NCBI GenBank assembly: GCA_964452735.1 | Contig: CAYVNA010000003.1 | Span: 1-52,419, forward strand | DNA from: UBA2177 sp964452735 | GTDB taxonomy: Bacteria > Patescibacteriota > Dojkabacteria > SC72 | Reading direction: 5' to 3' | Length of the DNA stretch: 52,419 bases | Shown: one piece after another, positions 15,878 through 25,464 of the stretch | Numbering within the stretch: the stretch's first letter is position 1 | Layout of the letters: each line of letters starts with the position of its first letter | Notes under the pieces: model-generated | Told to the model about the DNA's origin: nothing | The model's input: the letters and a program-made list of their open reading frames with translations, nothing else | The model's database searches: none | Translations under genes and position numbers: made by a program

Positions 15878-18800
15878 ATGAAATACAGTCTTGGTATATC
15901 GAATTCTAGATCTAGGAAAAAACCTTCCGGTATGAAGAGAACGGGGAGTTTCCATAAGGCGATGTCTCCTAATAGTTTGGAGAAATTTAAGAATTTTCGT
16001 AAATACAATTCAAAAAATGTTTCTAAAAAGTCTAATACTCAAAAAAGTGGTTTGAAAGGTTTCTTTAAAGGAGGAGCATTTACGTTAACTGATAAAAGAA
16101 GGAAGATCTTATATGTAGGTTTGGGAATAATTTTCTTCATAGGATGTGTTGTCCTTATCGGAGTTGGGATCTATCTCAAGAGTCTGCAGAGTTCTCTACC
16201 CTCCCCTGATCAGCTAGTTGAAAGATCTTTCGATCAGAGTACACAGATTCTTGATAGAGAAGGGAAACTTCTATATACCGTTTATGGTGATAAGAATAGG
16301 GAATTTGTTTCCATAGATGATATCCCTGAGCATACTAAGTGGGCTTTGATAGCAGCAGAGGATATTGAATTCTATCAACACAAAGGGGTTGACTATCTAA
16401 GCATAATGAAGGCCTTCGTACAGAATCTCCGAGCTGGTGGTGTTGTTAGAGGTGCTAGTACATTGACCCAGCAGTTGGTTAAGACTACGATACTTTTTGA
16501 TGTCCTTGGAGATGAGGCATATGCTCAGACATATTCTAGGAAGATAAAAGAGGTATTGATAACGATGCAGGTAGAACAATCCTTCACGAAGGATGAGATA
16601 TTACAGATGTATATGAATGAAGTCCCTTTGGGTGGTGTTAACTATGGTTTCCAGGCTGCAGCGAATGCATATTTTGATAAGGATGTTAAGGATTTGACAC
16701 TAGCAGAGAGTGCTTTGATAGCAGGCCTGATACAGAGTCCTGGTGTATATTCTCCACTCTATGGAACTAATCCTGATCTTGCAAAGAAGAGGCAGGATTA
16801 TGTCTTGGATCAAATGTTGAAAAACAAGAAATTGACAGGTGTTACGGAGGAGGAGATAGAAGAGGCAAGAGAAGAGGAATTGGTTTATAGCACTAGAGAT
16901 ATTGATATTAAGGCTCCTCACTTTGTATTCTATGTCAAACAGTTGTTAGAAGCAGAATTTGGTATAGATCGTGTAGAAAGAGGTGGTCTCAAGGTTACCA
17001 CTACTCTTGATTCTTCGTTACAAGAGATTGCAGAAGAAGAGATTGTTAAGGGTGTCGAAGCTGCTAGGAAGAATAATGTGAATAACGGTGCAATGGTAGT
17101 TATTAACCCTAAGAATGGTCAGGTATTAGCAATGGTAGGTTCTGTTGATTATTTTAATGTTGAGGATCCTCGTGTTGATGGGAACGTCAACATTGCTGTT
17201 AGTGATAGGCAGATGGGTTCTTCTGTTAAGCCCTTTGTTTATTTGACAGCTATTAATCAAGGATATGGGCCTTGGTTGTTAACGCCAGACATCTCTGAAA
17301 TACAATTTGGAAACTACAAGCCAACAAACTGGGATAAGCAGTATGGAGGATTGATGACGGCGAGGAAGGCTCTAGTTCTTTCTAGGAATGTTCCTGCGGT
17401 ATATACATTGCAACTAGCTGGTATAGATAACTTCCTATTAACCATGGAGAAGCTTGGTGTAACTGGTTTAGCAAATAAGGCAATTTATGGATTGAGTTTG
17501 GGTCTTGGTTCTGGGGAGATGAAGTTACTTGAATTCACAAATGCATATGCAACTTTGGCAAATAGTGGTGTGAAGAATGATATTACGGCTATCTTAAAAG
17601 TAGAAGACTATAAGGGAGAGGTTATTAAGGAAGTTAAAGAGGAGGAAGGACAGAGAGTTATAGATGAGAAGGAGGCATATTTGGTAAACTGGATGATTTG
17701 TGATTTAGCTGGTTTCAATGATAGATATGGGAATCAGTACTACTATATTGGAAAGAGTAAGTTATGTGGTAAGACTGGTACTACTGATGGTCCTAAGGAC
17801 TTGCTAGCATTTTTGTACAACGAGAATTTGACAGTCGGTGTTTGGACTGGGAATAATAACAATGAAGAAATGCCGGGTGGTTGGTCTTCAACAGTTCCTC
17901 TTCCCTTAGCATATTCTTTCATGAAGAGAGTTATAGAAAACTATCCTTCTGGAACATATAATCGTCCTTCAGGTATATTGACTACTTCGGTGTGTTTGGA
18001 TTCTGGAGCTTCTCCAGAGGATGGTACTGATTGTACCAAGGAGGCATCTTTGTATATTTCTGGTAGACCTCCCCAAGTTGACAAGAGGAAGAGTGTTGAA
18101 CTGTGTATTGCTAATGGTCTCATCCCGAGTAATCTTGATGCTGCAAGAAAATATGGTTTAACCTCAACGAAGATCATAATTACAAAAAGCTTAGAGAATT
18201 CTCTTCAACAGGCTGCATATGAGAAATATCTTTCTTCCCAAGAAAGTTCTAAATACATTTTCTCAGAACCAGGTACAGGTTCTTGTCCCCTACCCTTGGG
18301 CTCCAATAATGAACCTGTTATAGATGTATATTCTCCAACTAGTGGTCAGTCTGTTCAGAGAGGAAAGAATCTGGAGATATCAGGAGTTGTTAGGTATTTA
18401 GAAAGTATATCGGAATTCAAGGTGAAGTTTGATGGCTCAGACATCTCTGGTGCTGCCTTGAAGGCTGATGGATCCTTTGTAGTGAACTATTTTGTTCCTG
18501 CCGGAACTACTCTTGGCTCTCATACTATAGCTATTTCTGCGAAAGATAACTATGGAAAGGTTGATTCAAAAAGTATCTCTATATCTGTAGTGGACTCCTC
18601 CTCTGCAATATCTCTATCTGTTGTATCTCCTGCTAATGGAGTCACTGTCGCATTTCCAGTAGGCATTTTAGCAAGTGTTTCTGGTGGTACTTGTGAGGAG
18701 GTCACATTCTCAATATCAAAAGTTGGAGGTGGTTATACCAAGAGCTTCACTGATTCAAATGGTGGTGATGGTTGGGCATATTCTTGGGTTAAGGAAGATA

Positions 18801-18889
18801 CCGTAACTAGTGGCCAGTACAGGATCTCAGTCACTGGTAAATGTGGAGGGGCTACAATAACAGGAAACACTGTAACGGTATCATACTAA
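15878..18889 (+). CDS. Class A penicillin-binding protein with C-terminal Ig-like domains
   Basis: 1003-aa bifunctional peptidoglycan synthase. A basic cytoplasmic tail (1-75), one membrane helix (about 77-100), then a GT51 transglycosylase domain with catalytic E161 (AAEDIEFYQHKG) and RGASTLTQQLVK. The transpeptidase domain has the SxxK nucleophile S448 (GSSVK), SRN near LVLSRNVPAV, and KTGT with K632. It polymerises lipid II and cross-links stem peptides on the outer face of the membrane. Beyond the usual end there are two beta-sandwich domains, about 811-905 and 910-1003 (VIDVYSPTSGQSVQRG; LSVVSPANGVTVAFP), likely for wall or partner binding. Its stop overlaps pheT by 4 nt tail to tail. 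Confidence 0.93.
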   Translation: MKYSLGISNSRSRKKPSGMKRTGSFHKAMSPNSLEKFKNFRKYNSKNVSKKSNTQKSGLKGFFKGGAFTLTDKRRKILYVGLGIIFFIGCVVLIGVGIYLKSLQSSLPSPDQLVERSFDQSTQILDREGKLLYTVYGDKNREFVSIDDIPEHTKWALIAAEDIEFYQHKGVDYLSIMKAFVQNLRAGGVVRGASTLTQQLVKTTILFDVLGDEAYAQTYSRKIKEVLITMQVEQSFTKDEILQMYMNEVPLGGVNYGFQAAANAYFDKDVKDLTLAESALIAGLIQSPGVYSPLYGTNPDLAKKRQDYVLDQMLKNKKLTGVTEEEIEEAREEELVYSTRDIDIKAPHFVFYVKQLLEAEFGIDRVERGGLKVTTTLDSSLQEIAEEEIVKGVEAARKNNVNNGAMVVINPKNGQVLAMVGSVDYFNVEDPRVDGNVNIAVSDRQMGSSVKPFVYLTAINQGYGPWLLTPDISEIQFGNYKPTNWDKQYGGLMTARKALVLSRNVPAVYTLQLAGIDNFLLTMEKLGVTGLANKAIYGLSLGLGSGEMKLLEFTNAYATLANSGVKNDITAILKVEDYKGEVIKEVKEEEGQRVIDEKEAYLVNWMICDLAGFNDRYGNQYYYIGKSKLCGKTGTTDGPKDLLAFLYNENLTVGVWTGNNNNEEMPGGWSSTVPLPLAYSFMKRVIENYPSGTYNRPSGILTTSVCLDSGASPEDGTDCTKEASLYISGRPPQVDKRKSVELCIANGLIPSNLDAARKYGLTSTKIIITKSLENSLQQAAYEKYLSSQESSKYIFSEPGTGSCPLPLGSNNEPVIDVYSPTSGQSVQRGKNLEISGVVRYLESISEFKVKFDGSDISGAALKADGSFVVNYFVPAGTTLGSHTIAISAKDNYGKVDSKSISISVVDSSSAISLSVVSPANGVTVAFPVGILASVSGGTCEEVTFSISKVGGGYTKSFTDSNGGDGWAYSWVKEDTVTSGQYRISVTGKCGGATITGNTVTVSY

Positions 18890-21363
18890 ACAAGAGTAGC
18901 TTGGTATTTACTCTCTATCTTTTTCTTTATCTTCTGAATTATTTCTTTTATATCTTTGTCTTTGAGAGTTTTGGAATAGTTACTTGTTGTAATTCGATAG
19001 GTCAATCTCTTCTTCTCAACGGTACCTTCCTTTTGGAAAATGTCCAAACACTCTACTCTGCCCCAAAGATTGTTGCTGTTAATTATCCTTTCTATCTCAT
19101 TATATATCTCAATATATTTTGTATCTATTTCACAATCAAAACAAAGGTCTTTGATAATACTAGGATATTTCGGTTGTTCTGAGTACTGTATGCTATTTAA
19201 TGTTCCTATTTCTACAAGTTTGTTAAGATCTATCTCAAAACCTCCTGAGTACCTTGGTAAATGATTTTTCTCTTTAACTTCTTCTTTAAACTCCCCCACT
19301 ATACCAATAACCTCGCCTTGTATACTCACTATTGCAGATGTATATGGATTAAACATATTGAGGAGACTCTTGGTTGACACCGGTAGGTCAATCTCACTAC
19401 TATCAATAACTAGATTAAGTTGCAAATCTCTAACTTGTAATCCATTTAGAACCTTCTCTAAATAGCTCTTTGCTGTATAGTACGGAGAGAATGAGTTCAA
19501 GCATTTCTCATTTAACGATATTAAAAGGGAGAGCATCCATTTCTCTGTGGGTAGTCCTTCTTCATTTAAAAGATCCTTACAATGAGGTATATTCATTTCA
19601 TATATTGCCATACCTGTGACACCTCTATCTATATTTTCTTTTGCTTTCTGGATTAGAGAAATCATTAGAGAAGTTCTCATGAGGGAGAGTTCCGGAGACA
19701 GTGGGTTCTTTACTTGATATGCTAGGTTAATATCCGAAAGAGAATTCTCGAAAGCTTCCTTGCTAGTGAAGCTATATGTGAGGAGTTCATTTGCTCCATT
19801 ATTTGAGAGAATGTCTCTAATGAGTTTCTTTGTTTCAAAGATATTATTCTTTATGGGTGGTAGTATACTTTTCTTAGGAAGATCTATTGGAATATTATTT
19901 AATCCATGTATTCTAGCAACATCTTCATACACATCCTCCCTTATGGAGATGTCTCTTCTCCAACTAGGTGCGGTTATATATATACTATCTCTCTCTTCGA
20001 TTATGTACCCTAAGTTCTCTAGAATTTTTAGAATTTCTTCCTTGGAAATGTCTGTCCCCAATGTAGTATTGAGGTCTTCTACATCTATGGGAACAGTTTT
20101 TCTTTCCAATCTCTGGGGATATATGTCTATGATGTCAGATGCTACTGTCGCATTTCCCAATTCTTTAATCATTTTGATAGCAAGTTTAAGTGCATGAATA
20201 CATTGCTCTGGATCTAAGCTATGCTTAAACTTTGTCGAGGCATCTGTGAAGAGTCCGAGTTTCATACTAGTTTTTCGAATACTTGTTTTATCAAAATTTG
20301 CTGATTCTAGAATCACCCTCTTTGTATTATTATCTATTTCAGTATCTCTTCCTCCTATGACACCAGCGATTGCTATTGGATGGAGGTTGTCTGCAATCAC
20401 AATATTTTCTTCCGTTAGCTGATATGTTTTGTCATCAAGAGCTAGTATGCTCTCTTCTGTATTGGACATTCGTATATTAATACTTGCGTAATTGCTATCT
20501 CCAGAATTCTTACTAACCTTGTCATAGTCGAAGGCGTGCAAAGGTTGCCCAATTAGGAGAGAAATATAGTTTGTGATGTCTACAATGTTGTTTATGGGCT
20601 TGATACCGCATTTTATTAATATGCTCCTTAACCATATCGGAGATTCCTGAATAGAAACGTTATCCAAAGCAATTGCAGTATATCTAGGACATAGGGATTC
20701 TGCATCATTTATAATCTCTAGCTTAAGACAGGTATTTTCTTCAGTCACTATTTCTGGATATTCATCCTTATTTTCATATTTATTCCCTATGACTGCATTT
20801 ATTTCTCTTGAGATGCCAATGATACTAAAAAGGTCCCCCCTATTTGTTAAGGCTTTGTTTTCTATCTCTATGATACTATCATTCAGATCATAGTATTCCG
20901 CAAATGATTCTCCCACAGGTGCATCTTTAGGAAGAACCATTACCCTCTCATGATTTGATCCTATGTTTAGTTCTTTCTCAGATCCTAACATACCATTAGA
21001 AAGGATCCCTCTTAGCTTTACGGCCTTAATTTCAAAAGGCTCTTCTTCAGAGTATATTGTATAGGGGACTTTCGAACCTATCTTTAGATATGCTACTTTA
21101 TCTCCTATCTCCAAATTCTTATCTCCTGCTACTACTTGGATATTTTCATCTTCACCATAGTTAATTTGATATACTCCTAACTTATCAGCGTCTGGATGAT
21201 TTTCTTTCCCAACAATCTCTGCAATCACAATGTTCTCATAGTCTTCTCCTATCTTGTGAAAATATTCTACCTCCCCTATTTTTTCCTTTATTATTTTGAT
21301 TATTTCTTCGCTAGGTATGTTAATATCCCCGAATTTTTTTAATAGCCCTGTAGTTATTCTCAT
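18886..21363 (-). CDS. pheT: Phenylalanyl-tRNA synthetase beta subunit
   Basis: 825 aa, a normal bacterial length. The N-terminal EMAP/tRNA-binding domain (about 40-150, IVIAEIVGKENHPDADKL) is followed by the B3/B4 editing region (ESLCPRYTAIAL, LIGQPLHAFDYDKV), B5, a catalytic-like core, and the C-terminal FDX-ACB domain (PSIIKDLCFDCEI to RLTYRITTSNYSKTL) that contacts the anticodon of tRNA-Phe. It forms the alpha2beta2 enzyme with PheS. The start overlaps the pheS stop by one base in TAATG, so translation is probably coupled. Confidence 0.97.
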   Translation of the reverse strand: MRITTGLLKKFGDINIPSEEIIKIIKEKIGEVEYFHKIGEDYENIVIAEIVGKENHPDADKLGVYQINYGEDENIQVVAGDKNLEIGDKVAYLKIGSKVPYTIYSEEEPFEIKAVKLRGILSNGMLGSEKELNIGSNHERVMVLPKDAPVGESFAEYYDLNDSIIEIENKALTNRGDLFSIIGISREINAVIGNKYENKDEYPEIVTEENTCLKLEIINDAESLCPRYTAIALDNVSIQESPIWLRSILIKCGIKPINNIVDITNYISLLIGQPLHAFDYDKVSKNSGDSNYASINIRMSNTEESILALDDKTYQLTEENIVIADNLHPIAIAGVIGGRDTEIDNNTKRVILESANFDKTSIRKTSMKLGLFTDASTKFKHSLDPEQCIHALKLAIKMIKELGNATVASDIIDIYPQRLERKTVPIDVEDLNTTLGTDISKEEILKILENLGYIIEERDSIYITAPSWRRDISIREDVYEDVARIHGLNNIPIDLPKKSILPPIKNNIFETKKLIRDILSNNGANELLTYSFTSKEAFENSLSDINLAYQVKNPLSPELSLMRTSLMISLIQKAKENIDRGVTGMAIYEMNIPHCKDLLNEEGLPTEKWMLSLLISLNEKCLNSFSPYYTAKSYLEKVLNGLQVRDLQLNLVIDSSEIDLPVSTKSLLNMFNPYTSAIVSIQGEVIGIVGEFKEEVKEKNHLPRYSGGFEIDLNKLVEIGTLNSIQYSEQPKYPSIIKDLCFDCEIDTKYIEIYNEIERIINSNNLWGRVECLDIFQKEGTVEKKRLTYRITTSNYSKTLKDKDIKEIIQKIKKKIESKYQATLV

Positions 21364-22397
21364 TAGAATTGTCGTAAGAAGTTAAGGTTACCATCTCTCA
21401 AGTATCGTATATCATTTATGCCTAGCTTTATCATTGTTAATCTATCTACCCCAAATCCCCAGGCAAAGCCCTTGTATACAAGAGGATCTATATCTGCTTC
21501 TTTGAGAACGTTTGGGTGAATCATCCCACATCCCATTATTTCTATCCATCCAGAATGTCCACATGTTGAGCATCCTGCTTTTTTGCAAAAAGGACAACTC
21601 ATGACAAATTCACAGTCTGGTTCTGTGAATGGGAAATATGCTGGTTGTATACGAACTTCTAGATCTGTCTCCAGGTATCTTTCTAAATACGTTTTTATCG
21701 TTGCTATCATGTTGGAAAGTGAAGTCCCTTTGTCTACATATATTCCTTCAATTTGATGAAAGGTATGTTCATGTCCAGCATCTGTTGCCTCATTTCTGAA
21801 ACACCTCCCAGGAAGCACTACAGCTATTGGTGGCGGTCCAAATCTCCTTAGGGCTCTGTTCTGCATAGTTGAAGTATGTGCAGGTAGCACAAAGTTATCT
21901 TCTGTTCGGAATGTATCATACATATCTCTTGCTGGATGGCCCTTGGGGAAGTTTAAAGACTGGAACATGTGATAGTCATCATCAATTTGTCTACTCTCCA
22001 AGACATTGAATCCCATACTTTGGAATATATCAACCAGTTTTTCTACCTCTTTTGTCAAAGGGTGTTGGGAACCCCTTTGTTTCAGAAAATATTCTAAACC
22101 ATCTGTATTAGAGTTAATGTCGAAGGGAGCAGAAGGGTCAATTCTCTTCTCATTTTCGGAAGAAACTCTACCTTTATTCTCAAGAATATATATTTCTATT
22201 ATGTTCTTGATGGAATTTAACTCTTTACCATATATTGCTTTCTCTTCTGTTGGCAAAGTCTTGATCTTCTCTACAGCTTCTCTAATCAAACCATTCGGAG
22301 ATATATACTTGCTCTTCAAGGAGTCTATATCCATGTTAGCTTTATCATACTCAAAAGAATTTGAGATCTGCTGAATATTTTCGTGTTGGTATTCCAT
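21363..22397 (-). CDS. pheS: Phenylalanyl-tRNA synthetase alpha subunit
   Basis: 344-aa catalytic subunit. It has an N-terminal coiled-coil part (1-85), motif 2 VVLPGRCFRNEATDAGHEHTF with FHQIEGIYVD, and motif 3 GFAWGFGVDRLTMIK. Between them PDCEFVMSCPFCKKAGCSTC contains a C-x2-C-x4-C-x2-C knuckle (then GHSGW), a zinc-binding insertion known from some bacterial PheS proteins. It binds Phe and ATP and makes Phe-tRNA with PheT. Separated from rplT by a terminator, it probably uses its own promoter; TATACT at 22409-22414 is 11 nt before the ATG and a TATAAA is closer. Confidence 0.97.
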   Translation of the reverse strand: MEYQHENIQQISNSFEYDKANMDIDSLKSKYISPNGLIREAVEKIKTLPTEEKAIYGKELNSIKNIIEIYILENKGRVSSENEKRIDPSAPFDINSNTDGLEYFLKQRGSQHPLTKEVEKLVDIFQSMGFNVLESRQIDDDYHMFQSLNFPKGHPARDMYDTFRTEDNFVLPAHTSTMQNRALRRFGPPPIAVVLPGRCFRNEATDAGHEHTFHQIEGIYVDKGTSLSNMIATIKTYLERYLETDLEVRIQPAYFPFTEPDCEFVMSCPFCKKAGCSTCGHSGWIEIMGCGMIHPNVLKEADIDPLVYKGFAWGFGVDRLTMIKLGINDIRYLRDGNLNFLRQF

Positions 22398-22432
22398 ATT
22401 TTATATCAAGTATACTACATATTTATATTAAC

Positions 22433-22458
22433 AAAAAAGGACCCATGAAGAGTCCTTT
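22433..22458 (-). terminator. Terminator after rplT
   Basis: On the minus strand AAAGGAC, a 9-nt loop, GTCCTTT and further T residues. It ends the thrS-infC-rpmI-rplT unit before pheS. Confidence 0.8.
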
Positions 22459-22477
22459 ACAAAAACAATAAAGAACT

Positions 22478-22816
22478 CTATATAGATTTAACTACAAAAG
22501 AAAAAACCTCAGGGTTATTGACTGCAAGGTCAGCTAAGATCATTCTATTTAATTCAATATTCTTACTTTTCATTCCACCAATTAATGTCTTATACTGGGT
22601 GTTATTATTTTTGCAAGCAGCATTTATTTTGGATATCCAAACTCTTCTTATCTGACTTTGTCTTCTTTGTCTATGATTATATGCATATTGCCCGGCATGA
22701 AGATATGCTTGATGAGCAGTTCTGTATAACTTACTCTTTGTTAGCATGTATCCTTTTGTACTCTTGAGTACCTTCTTGTGTCTTCTTGATCTTGTTATTC
22801 CACCTTTTACTCTCAT
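22478..22816 (-). CDS. rplT: 50S ribosomal protein L20
   Basis: 112-aa L20, a normal length. The N-terminal basic extension is typical (MRVKGGITRSRRHKKVLKS, KGYMLTKSKLYRTAHQAYLHAG), followed by YAYNHRQRRQSQIRRVWISKINAAC and the globular tail ending LADLAVNNPEVFSFVV. It binds 23S rRNA early in 50S assembly and, in several bacteria, represses its own operon. Gene order infC-rpmI-rplT is universal enough to confirm the call. It lies 11 nt after rpmI; no strong Shine-Dalgarno is visible. Confidence 0.98.
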   Translation of the reverse strand: MRVKGGITRSRRHKKVLKSTKGYMLTKSKLYRTAHQAYLHAGQYAYNHRQRRQSQIRRVWISKINAACKNNNTQYKTLIGGMKSKNIELNRMILADLAVNNPEVFSFVVKSI

Positions 22817-22827
22817 AGGTCTATGTT

Positions 22828-23040
22828 CTAGATATTAACTATTTTTCTAATTAGACTTTTCTTACTTGTATTACTTACCAATGCATTATCTTTTTGTCTT
22901 CTTTTCTCTCTTGAAGATTTCTTTGTCTTCAAATGTCCCTGATGACTTTGCTTGTACCTCAATTTAGGAGTCTTGTTCCCTCTTGGGTTAGACACCTTAA
23001 TTCTTTTCCTTGCGGTTTTATTTGTTTTCTGTCTTGCCAT
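22828..23040 (-). CDS. rpmI: 50S ribosomal protein L35
   Basis: 70-aa very basic protein. Family landmarks are KTNKTARKRIKVSNPRGN near the N-terminus, then KLRYKQSHQGHLKTKKS and SREKRRQ. It sits between infC and rplT as in most bacteria. The ATG at 23040 lies inside the end of infC, giving a 23-nt overlap in a different frame, longer than the overlaps elsewhere in the window. The next Met is not plausible, because the N-terminal MARQKTNK is typical for L35. Confidence 0.95.
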   Translation of the reverse strand: MARQKTNKTARKRIKVSNPRGNKTPKLRYKQSHQGHLKTKKSSREKRRQKDNALVSNTSKKSLIRKIVNI

Positions 23041-23545
23041 TAGGTTTAAATGTCAAAGAAATTCTATTACCTTCATACTTAGGTTCGGATTCGATACTAC
23101 TATAATCGGCAAAATTAGTCAATATTTGATTAAAAACTTCCTTAGCTAAATCCATTGGTTGTCTACCTTTTTTCTGCATAACTAACTTAACAGGATGACC
23201 TTTCTCTAGATATTCAAAAGCTCTCTTAACTCTATGGCTTATATCTCCATCCTCTATTACAGGAGAGAACCTAAATTCTTTAACTTCTTTGCTTTTACCC
23301 TTCTTATTCATTCGCGTCTTTTTATTCTGGTTGTATAGGTACTTAGAAAGGTCCATTATTTTACAAACAGGAGGGACGACATTCGGTCCTACTTCGACTA
23401 GATCCAGTCCAGCTTCTTGTGCTAAGATTAATGCTTTCCTAGTATCCATAGCCCCTAAGTTTTCTCCACTCTCGTTAACTAGTTGTACTTCCCCTACTCG
23501 TATCTCATTATTCGCTCTCGGTCCATTGCTCTGCTTTTGATACAT
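23018..23545 (-). CDS. infC: Translation initiation factor IF-3
   Basis: 175 aa, a normal length. The N-domain has NNEIRVGEVQLVNESGENLG and TRKALILAQEAGLDLVEVGP; the linker PPVCKIMDLSKYLYNQNKK follows; the C-domain has KEVKEFRFSPVIEDGDISHR and KGHPVKLVMQKKGRQ. IF-3 keeps 30S subunits apart from 50S and proofreads the start codon. It is annotated with an ATG start, not the AUU used by E. coli for autoregulation, so that feedback is not indicated here. The gene lies 21 nt after thrS, and its 3' end overlaps rpmI by 23 nt. Confidence 0.97.
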   Translation of the reverse strand: MYQKQSNGPRANNEIRVGEVQLVNESGENLGAMDTRKALILAQEAGLDLVEVGPNVVPPVCKIMDLSKYLYNQNKKTRMNKKGKSKEVKEFRFSPVIEDGDISHRVKRAFEYLEKGHPVKLVMQKKGRQPMDLAKEVFNQILTNFADYSSIESEPKYEGNRISLTFKPNGKTENK

Positions 23546-23566
23546 CTATTAAATAAATGTTTTAAT

Positions 23567-25336
23567 TTATATATTACCAAAGGACTCTTTTGTTCTAATT
23601 TCTTCCTTTAGGTTATCAATTAGCTCTTGAATTTTCATTAGTCCCTCTTCTTTATTCCTCCTTGCCCTTACAGAGATTGTTTCCGTTTCTATCTCTTTAT
23701 CTCCAACAATTACAATGTATGGAATCTTCATCTTCTCTGCATCTCTAATCCTAGATTGCATGCTTTTACTTCTTTTATCTATCTTGACTCTTAACTTTGC
23801 TTTCTTCATCTCCTGATATACACTTTCAGCATACTCTGCGTGCTTGTCAGAAATCGGAATTATATATACTTGTTCAGGTGTGAACCATAGCGGGAAGTCT
23901 CCACCGTGGTGTTCGATGAGGAATGCAAAGAACCTTTCAAAGGAACCGATTAAAGCTCTGTGGATCATGTATGGCCTCTTCTCGTTTCCCTCTTGGTCTA
24001 TGTATGTGATATCGAATCTCTCTGGCTCATTGAAATCTAGTTGTATCGTTGATATGGTATCTTCTTTCCCAAATACATTGACTGCTTGTATGTCAATCTT
24101 AGGGCCGTAGAAGGCTGCATCTCCCGGCATCTCTTCGAAAGATATTTCTCTTTCTTGAAGCACAGATCTGAGAGTTTCTTCTGCTATCTTCCACTTCTCA
24201 GGATCACCTGAATATTTCTTAGAATTTGCTTCTTTGTCTGAGAGAGAGAGTCTAAATCTATAGTTATCGAATCCAACATCCTTGTAGAAAGAGATTAGAA
24301 GATCTATGGTTTCGTTTATAACGGTTTTTAACTGCTCTTCCGTACAGAAAATATGGGCGTCATTTTGAGTAAACCCTCTAACTCTCTGAAGTCCATGTAG
24401 CTCTCCCGATTTCTCATACCTATATACTGTTCCAAGCTCTCCTAGCTTGTATGGAAGATCTCTGTAGCTCTTTGGGCTCATTTTGTATACCATCATTGCT
24501 GCAGGACAATTCATTGGCTTGAGATAGTAGGTTTCATCTTCCACGGTTATTGGAGCATACATAGACTCTTTGTAGAAGTCCAAGTGACCAGATGTTTTAA
24601 ATAGTACCTCCTTGTTAATATGGGGAGTAAGGATGTGCTCATAGCCAGAATCTCTCTCAAGCTCAAGCATATATTCTTCCAAAATCCTTCTCATTACATA
24701 ACCTCTAGGTAGCCATATTGGGAGACCTTGTCCGATCTCCGGCAAAATAGCGAAAAGATTCAACTGTTTCCCAAGTTTCCTATGATTCCTATTTTCCAGC
24801 TCCTCCTGATTCTTTAGAAACACATCTAATTCCTCTTTTGTGGGGAATGCTGTCCCATATATTCTAGTTAACATCTTCTTTGTCTCGTCCCCTCTCCAAT
24901 ATGCTCCAGCGGTTTTTGTCAGTTTTATTGCACCAATCTCTTTCGTATTCTCAACATGTGGTCCTCTACAAAGATCTGCAAAATCATTATCTCCAGTTAT
25001 GTAGAAGCTGAACTCCTCACCCTCTAGCTCATTAAGAAGCTCCAGTTTATATTTCTGATCTGTCTTCTTGAGATATTCCTCTGCATCCTTCCGTTTCATC
25101 ATAACTTGTTTAAAAGGTATCTCCTGCTTTATTATCCCCTTCATCTCTTTCTCTATCTTTGGCAGATCAGTTTCCTCCAACGGTTCACTAAATTCAAAAT
25201 CGTAGTAGAAACCATTCTCTATCGCTGGTCCTATACCTAGTTTCGTGTCTGGATATAGTTTCAAAACAGCCTGCGCCAATATATGCGACGCAGAATGTCT
25301 CATTTTTTCTAACTTTAAAACATCTTCAGAATTCAT
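23567..25336 (-). CDS. thrS: Threonyl-tRNA synthetase lacking the TGS domain
   Basis: 589 aa, about 50-60 shorter than E. coli ThrRS because the N-terminal TGS domain is missing. The protein begins just before the editing domain, whose Ser-tRNA hydrolysis motif HSASH is at 14-18 and whose partner Cys is in ADLCRGPHV. The catalytic core has the zinc-site Cys in KPMNCPAAM, motif 2 YRYEKSGELHGLQRVRGF, and motif 3 near MIHRALIGSFERF. The anticodon-binding domain starts near EQVYIIPISDKH. It charges tRNA-Thr. TATAAA ends 7 nt before the ATG; it heads the translation cluster. Confidence 0.96.
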   Translation of the reverse strand: MNSEDVLKLEKMRHSASHILAQAVLKLYPDTKLGIGPAIENGFYYDFEFSEPLEETDLPKIEKEMKGIIKQEIPFKQVMMKRKDAEEYLKKTDQKYKLELLNELEGEEFSFYITGDNDFADLCRGPHVENTKEIGAIKLTKTAGAYWRGDETKKMLTRIYGTAFPTKEELDVFLKNQEELENRNHRKLGKQLNLFAILPEIGQGLPIWLPRGYVMRRILEEYMLELERDSGYEHILTPHINKEVLFKTSGHLDFYKESMYAPITVEDETYYLKPMNCPAAMMVYKMSPKSYRDLPYKLGELGTVYRYEKSGELHGLQRVRGFTQNDAHIFCTEEQLKTVINETIDLLISFYKDVGFDNYRFRLSLSDKEANSKKYSGDPEKWKIAEETLRSVLQEREISFEEMPGDAAFYGPKIDIQAVNVFGKEDTISTIQLDFNEPERFDITYIDQEGNEKRPYMIHRALIGSFERFFAFLIEHHGGDFPLWFTPEQVYIIPISDKHAEYAESVYQEMKKAKLRVKIDKRSKSMQSRIRDAEKMKIPYIVIVGDKEIETETISVRARRNKEEGLMKIQELIDNLKEEIRTKESFGNI

Positions 25337-25343
25337 TAGGGTA

Positions 25344-25349
25344 TTTATA
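25344..25349 (-). promoter_or_regulatory. -10 box of thrS operon
   Basis: Minus-strand TATAAA, spacer TACCCTA, ATG at 25336. The remaining 25350-25464 upstream region shows no clear riboswitch, T-box or small gene. Confidence 0.45.
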
Positions 25350-25464
25350 TAAATTTAACTTTATGGGAAAAGAAAAACAACATCATTAGAATGTGTGTGT
25401 TGAGAAGACAATCTTACTGATTTTTGTTTTGTTAATGCCGTATTGTTTATACATCAGCTATATT

